A DNA stretch of 12,123 bases from DASWJQ01 sp036397095 (GTDB lineage Bacteria > Chloroflexota > Anaerolineae > Anaerolineales > E44-bin32): assembly GCA_036397095.1 (NCBI GenBank), contig DASWJQ010000055.1, positions 1 through 12,123 on the forward strand. The letters are read 5' to 3'. The translations under genes were made by a program, and so were the position numbers. A model generated the notes under the pieces. It saw only the letters and a program-made list of their open reading frames with translations. It did no database searches and had not been told where the DNA came from. This document shows positions 1 to 9,200 of this stretch, one piece after another; the first letter of the stretch is position 1; every line of letters starts with the position of its first letter.

Positions 1-118
1 CCACTACTCCGCGATTCAGGGTGACGGTTACCGTAACCTGGATGAAGGACAGCGGGTGGAATTCACCATCGAGCAGGGGCCTAAGGGGCTGCAGGCGGCC
101 AACGTCACAGCCATCTAG
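1..118 (+). CDS. Cold shock protein, CspA family (5' end outside window)
   Basis: Only the last 38 residues and the TAG stop are present; the reading frame enters the window from the left (first full codon at position 2). The visible part begins HYSAI, the end of the RNP2-type motif (VFVHxSAI) of cold shock domains. It continues through GDGYRNLDEGQRVEF and a final strand ending in AANVTAI, the usual C-terminal layout of CspA-type proteins, which are about 66-70 residues long. The family binds single-stranded RNA and DNA in the cytoplasm and melts RNA secondary structure, at low temperature or constitutively depending on the paralogue. Whether this copy is cold-induced cannot be judged because its promoter and 5' leader are outside the window. 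A strong terminator starts 17 bases after the stop, so it is probably the last or only gene of its transcript. Confidence 0.93.
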   Translation, partial: HYSAIQGDGYRNLDEGQRVEFTIEQGPKGLQAANVTAI

Positions 119-134
119 GGTCTGTTGCTAGTCA

Positions 135-170
135 AAGAGCCCCCACATCTTGTGGGGGCTCTTCCCTTTT
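135..170 (+). terminator. Intrinsic terminator after the cold shock gene
   Basis: A perfect 13-bp stem (135-147 paired with 151-163, core GAGCCCCCACA / TGTGGGGGCTC) closes a 3-base loop (TCT). It is followed by CCCTTTT. The arms are complementary throughout and the position just after the stop codon is typical. The mirrored A-rich side (AAAG before the stem) could give weak activity on the other strand, but there is no - strand gene ending here. It should separate transcription of the cold shock gene from the large synthase gene downstream. Confidence 0.93.
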
Positions 171-272
171 AATGGCCATGTCGCCTGGCCAGGGGTGACC
201 GGTCTTCCAGCGGAGTGACCGGGGCCTGGTTGCGGCATTCGGCTAACCGCCCTTGGTTCATTCGCAGTATCA
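171..272 (+). promoter_or_regulatory. Leader region upstream of the glucan synthase, promoter not resolved
   Basis: This 102-base stretch lies between a strong terminator and the synthase start, so it should hold the synthase promoter. I could not find a convincing -35/-10 pair: TTGGTT (253-258) and TATCAT (268-273) are only 9 bases apart. The one visible pattern is a direct repeat TGACCGG at 196-202 and 216-222, 20 bases apart start to start, the first copy inside the palindrome GACCGGTC (197-204). This could be a binding site for a regulator but may be chance in GC-rich DNA. An in-frame TGA at 216-218 sets the upstream limit for the synthase start. No Shine-Dalgarno-like purine run precedes position 273. 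Confidence 0.35.
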
Positions 273-3200
273 TTGACCACCCGGCCGGTTGTGAAAGTAC
301 ATGAGCCAAACGTGACGCAAGAGTCGCAGCTGTTCGCCGCCATTTTGGAATTCGACGATGCGCTGGAGGCCTTGGAAGCCCTCAAACGCGAGGGCTTCCG
401 CCGCGCAGCCATCATTCACCGCCAAGGCAACGACGAACCGCGCACCGTCCATCCGGGCCGCCGCAATCGCCCGGCATGGCGTTTGTTGGCTGGCGTGGTC
501 AGCGCTGCCCCGGCGGTAGCCGCCGCCGCTGCCAATCCGACCGTGCTCGCCGCGCTGCCCGCGCCGGCCCGCTTAGCCTTAGCGGGTGCCCTGGGTTTGG
601 GCGCCGGCTTTCTCGCCGGCTGGCTCCTGAGTCGGGCGGCTTCGCCCCGCGTCAGTGCGGAACTGATTGACGAACAAGCGCGACTGCTGGCGCCCGACGA
701 GAACTTGTTGGTTGTGGAGGCCCCTCTGGCCCAGCTGCGATGGGTTCTGCCGCTGCTCAGGGAGGAGAGCGGTGCCGAGCCTGCCGTCTTCCCATTCCAC
801 CCAGCGCGCGGCCTGCAGGGCGTCGAACGCGACCAGGCGCGAGTCGCCCTCCCGCTCAGCCAACTGCAAGTACATGCCCAACGCATGGCCCAAGAGCATC
901 GGATCGAGCGATCGCAAGGCGGACCCGAAGTGCTGCTCGAGGTGGCCGACAGATTGCGCCGAGACATTCACCTCATCTGCGGTGATCTGGGAGAAGCGGC
1001 TCAACTGGAGCTGGGGGTCGGTCCGGTGGCCGAATGGATCCTCGACAACGAGTACATCGTCGAGGCCCACGTGCGCGATGTCCAGGCCAATCTCTCGCGG
1101 CGCTTCTACCGCCAACTGCCGGTGCTGGTTACGGGCCCGATGCGGGGTCTGCCGCGTGTCTACGGCCTGGCGCGCGAGTTGATCATGCACACCGACCTGC
1201 GGGTCGATCGAATGACCCTGCTGGGTTTCTTGGAGGCTTACCAGACGCGCCAGGTGCTGACGATTGGTGAGCTGTGGGCGTTGCCCATAATGTTGCGAAT
1301 CGCACTGGTGGAGAGCGCACAGCGGCTGGCGGTACAAGCGCTGGAGGAGGTCCGGCAAGGGGAGATGGCCGACTTCTGGGCAAGCCGGTTGGTGACAATG
1401 GGCCGCCGAGACCCCGGCCAGCTTTTCGCCGTGATCGCCGAACTGACCCAGCGCCTGCCGGAGCCCGACCCGTACTTTGGCACCCAATTGGCGGCGCAAT
1501 TGTATGACGAAGAAGCTGCGCTAGTTCCGGTGCAGAGTTGGCTGGAGCGCAGTTGGCGCCGGCCGTTGAGCCAAGTACAGCAGCGAGAACAGAGCCGGCA
1601 GGCGGGCGAACAAGTGTCGATGGGCAACGCCATCACCAGCCTGCGACAACTGGCCTTGCTCGATTGGCGCGAGGTCTTTGAGAAGCAGTCGCTCGTCGAA
1701 CGCGCGCTCCGCCGCGACCCCGCCGGCATTTACGTGCAAATGGATTTCGATACTCGCAACCGATACCGCGAGGCGGTCGAGTGGATGGCGCGCAGGACAG
1801 GTATGGAGGAAGTGGCCGTCGCCGACCAGGCGGTCGCCCTGGCTCGCCAACACGCCGAGCGGGATAGCGCCAGTCAGCGCATTGGGCACGTCGGCGCATT
1901 CCTCGTGGCCGAGGGCCGGCCGGAGATGCTCAGAACGATCAACTGTCGCCAGCCGTTGGCCCACCGAGTGCGAGGTTGGATCCACCGTCACCACACGCAG
2001 ATCTACCTGGGCGCCGTTGTCCTGTGGACCGGTCTTCAGCTTGCCTTGGCCTGGCAATTCGCATTACGCGGCACGAATGCCTGGCTTCAGATGCTGGCCC
2101 TGCTGCTGTTGGCCCTGCCCGCCAGCCAGCTCGCCGTCGACCTTACCAATTACTTGGTGAGCCGCATCATGCCGCCACGAACGCTGGCCAAACTCAATTT
2201 TGAACGCAGCGGCATCCCCGACGCGTTTAAGACGCTGGTCACTGTCCCAGTCATGTTTGACGATCGTGAGTCGATCCAGGCCGAAATTGAGCAGTTGGAG
2301 ATACGCTACCTGGCCAATCCGGAACGCAATCTTGCCTTCAGCCTGTTCGTCGACGATGCCGACGCCCCCGTCGAAGCCGAGCCGCATGATAAGCAGCTGC
2401 TGGCGCTGGCCGAGGCCGGCGTCCGCCAGTTGAATGTCAAGTATCCGCAGGCCGAATTCTTCCTGTTCTACCGTCCGAGGACTTGGTCGGCGACCGAAGG
2501 TGCCTACATCGGCTGGGAGCGCAAACGCGGCAAGCTGGAAGAACTCAATCGCCGTATCCTGGGGTTGCCCACCCAGCACGAAGGCGAACTGGTGCGGGTG
2601 GGTGAGCCAGATCGGCTGGCCGATATCCGCTTCGTCATTACGCTGGACCGCGACACCCAACTGCCGCGCGACAGCGCCCGCCGCATGATTGAGACGCTTG
2701 CCCATCCGCTCAACAAACCGATCGTCGGACGTCTGGGGCAGGTCCACGACGGCTACACGATCGTTCAGCCGCGAGTCACGACCTCACTGCCCAGCGCCAC
2801 CTCGAGCCCGTTCAGCCGATTGTTCACAAATCCGGTCGGGGTCGATCCGTACACCAAGGCCGTTTCAGATGCCTATCAGGATCTGGTCGGCGAGGGTTCA
2901 TACCACGGCAAGGGCATCTACGAGGTTCGGGCCTTCCACCAAATCCTGGCCGGGCGGTTTCCGCAAGAGCGTTTGCTCAGCCACGATCTGATCGAGGGGG
3001 CCCATGTCCGGGTCGGGTTAGCCTCCGATGTCGAACTGTTTGATGACTTTCCGCCAGACTACCTGACCTACAGCCGGCGTGAACATCGCTGGATCCGGGG
3101 TGATTGGCAAATCGCTGAGTGGATATTGCCATCCGTGCCGGCTGCCAACGGCCGGCGGCGGCGCAACCCGCTAACGCTGTTTAACCGCTGGAAGATCTTT

Positions 3201-6200
3201 GACAACTTGCGCCGCAGCCTGGTTGCCCCGGCCTCGGTTGGGTTGCTCGTGGTCAGCTGGCTGCTTGGGCCGGCAGCCTCGGCGGTGGCCGCCGCGCTGG
3301 TTGGTGGGGTCCTGTTGTTCCAGCCACTCGCCCTGCCATTAACATGGGCAACTACACCGGGCGCCATTCGCTCCTTCTCGCCGGGCCAGGCCGCCCGCGA
3401 GCTGCTGCGGGCAGCCGCCAAAGCGGCCCTGTTGCCCCACGAGGCCGGCCTGGCGCTGGACGCCATCGTGCGCGCCTGCTTCCGACAATGGGTCTCCAAA
3501 CGCCACCTGCTTCAATGGCGCAGCGGACGGGCTGCGGCTGGCGGAACTGCCGCACAACTGCCTGCCTTCCTGGCACTCCTGTTTGCCGCGGCCCTGGCCA
3601 GCGCAGGCGCCGCCTTCAGGCTCTGGACTGCGGGCTCTGCCTCTCTCCCGCTGGCCATTCCCTGGTTGGGCTTGTGGACGGCCTCCCCTGTGATCGGCTG
3701 GCTGCTCAACCGGCCGGAAGAATCGGCCGACCGCGACCTGCACCTGACGGGGCGTGATCTGCGCTTCTTGCGCCGCGTTGCCCGCCGGACTTGGCGTTAC
3801 TTCGATGAATTCGTCACGGAGGATACGGGCTGGCTGCCACCGGACAATTTTCAGGTTTCGCACCAGAATGAACTGGCCCTGCGCACCAGCCCAACGAACC
3901 TGGCGATGTACCTGTTGTCCACCCTGGCCGCAGGCGATTTCGGCTATCTGACTGCGACCCAAGTGCTGGAGCGGCTCGAGCAAACCCTGGCCACCGTCGA
4001 GCGGCTGGAACGCCACCAAGGACATTTGCTTAATTGGTACCGCTTGCCGGACTTGAGTCCCTTGGAACCGCGCTACGTCTCCTTCGTCGATTCGGGCAAT
4101 CTGGTCGGGGCATTGTGGGCGCTAGGTCAGGGGCTGGCAGACGGCCGGCACCAACCGCTGCTCGGGAGCCGCCCGCTCGATGGTTTGGTGGACACTCTGG
4201 AAACTCTACGCGAGCGGTTGCAGGCTAATCCCGATGCAGCCGGGAGCGAGGCCTACCAGCTCTGGCGAGAGCAACTGCCGGACCGACAGCCGTCCTGGGG
4301 CCGGATGGTCGAAACCCTGCTGCGGCTGGGCGCCGCCGTTGAACCGTCGACAACTGGCGCAGCGGACGATGACTATTGGCCTGAACAGTTTCGCCGACAG
4401 CTTGCGGCCTGGCGAAAATTGATCGGCGAATTTGCCGGCTGGCTCGCGCCGATGCGTCAACTGACGCCGGCGGACATCGCCGGCCTGAGCGTTTCGGCAC
4501 GTCAGGCCGTGGCCGACGCCGTTCGTCAGGAACCAACCCTGATCCAGCTGGCGATGGGCGTGAGCCCGGCGCACAAGGCCCTACAAGCCGTGCGCGCCGA
4601 AAGCGAGCCCGCCTGGCTCGAAGCTTGTCAACTCCAACTGGACGAGGCACAAGCCAAGGCCGCCGGCCTGGTCGAGCGGATCGAAGTCCTGGTGAAGGCG
4701 ATCGAAGCCTTGGCCGCCGGGGTTGATCTCGGGTTCCTCTATGATCGTGACCGCCGACTGTTTGCCGTCGGTTTCAATGTCAGCGAGAACCGGCCCGACA
4801 ACGCGTACTACGACCTGCTGGCCAGCGAGGCCAGGCTTGGCAGTTTCGTGGCCATCGCCCGCGGAGAAGTCCCGGCCGAGCACTGGTTCTCGCTGGGTCG
4901 CCCCTACGGTCTGCACGGCCGCCGCCGCATCTTGATGAGTTGGACCGGCACCATGTTCGAGTACCTGATGCCGCTTCTGCTTCAAAAGACCTATACCAAC
5001 TCGCTCTTGGCCAAGGCCAGCGAAGAAGCTGTCCAGCTGCAGATGGAGTACGCCCGCAGCCGGCGTGGGCCGTGGGGGATCTCCGAGTCGGCCTACGGCG
5101 ATTTGGACCTGAACAAGACCTACCAGTACCGTGCGTTTGGCGTGCCTTGGCTTGGGCTGAAGCGCGGCCTGGAGGCCGACCAGGTCGTGGCCCCCTATGC
5201 GACCATGCTGGCCCTGCCGTTGGCGCCGGTGGCCGGAGTCGACAATTTGCGCCGCCTGCGCCGTCTCGGTCTGTGGAATGAGTACGGGTACTATGAGGCA
5301 ATTGACTTCAGCCGGCGTCCGGGACCCGACCTGCCCAGCGGCGTCATCGTGCGCGCCTACATGGCCCATCACCAGGGCATGAGCTTCCTGGCGCTGGTCA
5401 ACGTGCTGCACGCCGACATCATGCAGCAGCGCTTCCACGGCGACCCGCGGGTGAAGGCGACCGCTCCCTTGCTTTACGAGCGAATCCCGGTGGCGCCGGT
5501 GCTGCACCACCTGCCGACCAGGGAGGAGCTTCCGGTCAGGGTCGGGGCCGTCAGCCAGGAACCGTCGGTCAGCCGCTTTGAGACCCCGCACACCAACACC
5601 CCGCGCGTGCAGTTGTTGGGCAATGGGCGCTACAGTCTGATGATCAGCAACGCCGGCGGTGGCTACAGCCGCTGGCAAGGCCTGGAGATCAACCGCTGGC
5701 GGGCCGATACGACCCAGGACGATTGGGGGACTTTCTGCTATTTGAAAGACCTTGATTCGGGGCGTATCTGGTCCAACACCTACCAACCGACAGCCGGCCA
5801 GGCCGACGACTACGAGGCTCGCTTTCCACTCGACCGGGTCGAGTTCGACCGCCGCGAGGCCGGCATCGAAACCAAAACCGAGATCATCGTCTCCACCGAA
5901 GACGACGTCGAGATCCGGCGCCTGACATTGGCCAATCGTTCGCTGCGGGTCCGCCATATTGAATTGACCACGTACCTGGAGCTGGCGATGGCCGAACACC
6001 GCACCGACCGCCAACATCCAGCCTTCAACAAGCTTTTCATCCAGACCGAAGCGTTGGCCGACCGGCGCACACTGCTCGCCAGCCGGCGCAGCCGGAGCCC
6101 GGATGAGCGACCCATCTGGGTCGGCCACCGGCTGACTTTCCGCGAAGGCACTGCCGGGCCGTTTGCCTTTGAAACCGATCGGGCCGCCTTTATCGGACGC

Positions 6201-9200
6201 GGACGCAGTCTGCGCCGGCCGATGGGAGTCGAGCACGAACTGACCAATGCGGCCGGTTATGTGCTCGACCCGATCCTGAGCCTGCGTGGTTCGCTCCGCC
6301 TGGCTCCGGGACAGCAAGCGACCGTGTCGATGATTGTCGGGGCGGCCTCGACCCGCCAGGCCGCCGTTGCCTTGATGGAGAAGTACGCCGACCCAACCAC
6401 AATTGAGCGGTCCTTCGAGCTGTCGTGGGCCTCGACACAGCTGGCGCTGCGCATGCTGCGCATTCATCCCGACGAGGCCCGCCGCTTTCAGAAGCTGGCC
6501 AGTTTCATGCTGTACCCCAGTGGTCTGCAGCGGCCGCCGGAGGAGCGCATCAAGGACAGCCTTAAGGGACAAGCCGGGCTATGGCCCTACGGGATCTCGG
6601 GCGATGTGCCGATCGCGCTGGCCACCATCGGGGAGGTCCAGGATCTGGCACTGGTCCGCCAGTTGCTGCAGGCGCACTCCTACTGGCGCCAGCAGGGGTT
6701 GGTGGCTGACCTTGTAATCATGAATGAGGAGTCCAGCGGGTACGACCGGCCCCTCAAGGAGCGCCTTGACGGGTTGATCGATGCCTACGCCGCCTACGCC
6801 GGCATCGAGGGACCGGGTGGGGTCTACTTGCTGAGCGCCGATCAACTTCCGGAAGAGGATGTCACGCTATTGCTGGCCGCGGCGCGTGTCTCGCTGGTTG
6901 CCGCCCGCGGCCCGCTGGCACAGCAGTTGGGAACGCCGGCCGAGGCGCCCGAGCCTCCAGCGCCTATTGAAGTCCGGACGGTCGAAGAGGAGCCCCCGGC
7001 GCCGCTGCCCTACCTTGACCTGCCGTACTTCAACAGCCTCGGTGGCTTCACGCAGGACGGTCGTGAGTACGTCACTTACCTGGCGCCGGGCAGCGAGACG
7101 CCGGCGCCGTGGGTCAATGTGATGGCCAACCCCAACTTCGGCGCCCTGGCCGGCGAGTCGGGAGCGGGCACCACCTGGAGTGGCAACAGCCAGCGCAACC
7201 GGCTGACACCATGGTCCAACGATCCAGTCATGGACCCGGCGAGTGAGGTGATCTATTTGCGCGATGAGGACAGCGGTCAATTCTGGACGCCGACGGCCAA
7301 ACCAATCCGCACCGGCGCAGCTTACCGGGCGCGCCATGGCGCTGGCTACACCGTCTACGAACATAACAGCCATGGCCTGGAAGCTGAACTGACCGTGTTC
7401 GTGCCGGTTGACGAAGCTGGCGGGGACCCGATTAAGGTCAGCCGGTTGCGCCTGCGCAACGATTCAGGCAGGACGCGCCGGATTTCGGCGACCTACTACC
7501 TCGGTTGGGTGCTGGGCGAGCACCGCGAGGAAACCCAACCACACATCGTCACTGACTGGGACGAGACGGCTGGCGCCATTTTGGCGACGAACAGCTATCG
7601 TGAACAAGGCGCTGACCTGGTGGCGTTCGCTGCCATGGACCCGGCTGCCACGAGCTACAGCGGCGATCGGACGGCGTTTATCGGCCGCAATGGCGATCTG
7701 GGCCAGCCGGCCGCCTTGACGCAGACCAACCTTCCGAATCGGGTCGGTGGGGTGCTGGACCCATGCGCCGCGCTGCAATCGGCCATCGAGCTCGAGCCCG
7801 GCGGTCAGGCCGAATTCATCTTTCTGCTCGGGGAGGCCGAATCCGAGGCGGCCGCGCGCATCCTAGTCGCCAAGTACCGGGAGAACCTGGCGGTTGAATT
7901 GGCGTTGGAGTCGGCACGCCGCTGGTGGGACCAACTGCTCGACGGCATTCACGTTCAGACGCCGGAGTTGTCGGCCGACTTCCTCATCAACCGCTGGCTG
8001 CTGTACCAGACACTGAGCTGCCGTCTGTGGGGGCGAACGGCCTTGTACCAGAGCGGCGGGGCCTTTGGCTTCCGCGACCAACTCCAGGACGGATTGGCGC
8101 TGCTGCACCAGCAACCCGAACTGGCGCGCCGGCAGATCCTACGGGCGGCCGGCAGGCAGTTCGAAGAAGGCGATGTTCAGCACTGGTGGCACCCGGCCGG
8201 TGGCGGCATCCGCTCGCGCATCTCGGATGACATGTTGTGGCTGCCCTACTGTGTGGCCCGCTATGTGGAGGTGACAGGCGATACCGCCATCCTGGAAGAA
8301 CAGGCTCCCTTCCTGCAGGCCCGGCCGCTCCAGCCGGATGAGGCCGAAGCCTACCTGACGCCAACGGTTACCAGCCAAACCGCCTCCTTGTGGGAGCACT
8401 GCCGCCGGGCGGTTGCGCGCGGCCTGACCCACGGTCCGCACGGGCTGCCGCTCATCGGCGCCGGCGATTGGAACGATGGCCTCAATCGCATTGGGATTGA
8501 GGGTAAGGGCGAGAGTGTCTGGCTGGGCTGGTTCCTCATCAGCGTGCTCAAGGGCATGGCCGACTTGGCCGGATTGCGCGGCGAGTCCGGTGAACAAGCG
8601 GCGTACCTAGAGCAGGCGGGCACCCTTGCCCGGCGAATCGAACAGGTGGCCTGGGATGGGGCCTGGTACCTGCGCGCCTTCACCGATCAGGGTGTCCCGC
8701 TGGGATCGTCGGCGAGCGAAGAGGGCTGGATTGACTCCTTGCCACAATCCTGGGCTTGGCTGAGCGGCCAGGCCGATGAGGAGCGGGCGACCCGGGCGTT
8801 CGAGTCGGCGCAACGCCATTTGGTCCGGCCGAACGAGGGATTGGTATTGCTGTTCACGCCGCCGTTCGATCGGCTCGAACCTTCGCCAGGCTACATTCGG
8901 GCCTACCCACCCGGCGTGCGCGAGAACGGCGGCCAGTACACCCATGCCGCCATCTGGCTGGCGATGGCCGCCGCCCGGGCGCATCGGGGTGATGAAGCCG
9001 TCGAATTGCTGCGCCTGATCAATCCAATTGAGCACGCCAAGGATGCGGCCGGCGTCGGCCGCTACCAGCTTGAGCCCTACGTCCTGGCCGGCGATGTCTA
9101 CCGATTGACGGGGCGTATCGGCCAGGGTGGCTGGTCCTGGTACACCGGCTCGGCAGGCTGGATGTACCAGGCCTGGGTGGATGAAGTGTTGGGCCTCAAG

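Noticed and set aside
253..273. TTGGTT (253-258) and TATCAT (268-273) as a promoter
   Set aside because: The spacing is 9 bases instead of about 17, and the second hexamer overlaps the predicted start codon.
416..1499. Several antisense and alternative-frame open frames over the first kilobase of the synthase
   Set aside because: Their translations are Arg/Ser/Pro-rich without motifs, while the + strand frame continues unbroken into conserved family sequence; high GC content explains the lack of stops.
4200..4720. The long helical, poorly conserved stretch inside the cyclization domain as a foreign insertion
   Set aside because: Family members generally have a variable helical segment between the VDSGNL region and the GFLYDRDRRL region, and base composition does not change here.
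4581..6572. A 663-codon open frame on the - strand inside the synthase gene
   Set aside because: It lies wholly antisense to the strongly conserved cyclization and GH94 regions, has low-complexity Gln/Gly/Ala/Arg-rich translation typical of the reverse of GC-rich coding DNA, and shows no recognisable domain.
5571..7000. The first GH94-like half taken as a recent in-frame duplication or degenerate second enzyme
   Set aside because: A non-catalytic sandwich plus helical half before the catalytic GH94 half is normal for cyclic beta-1,2-glucan synthases, and the two copies are too divergent to suggest recent duplication.
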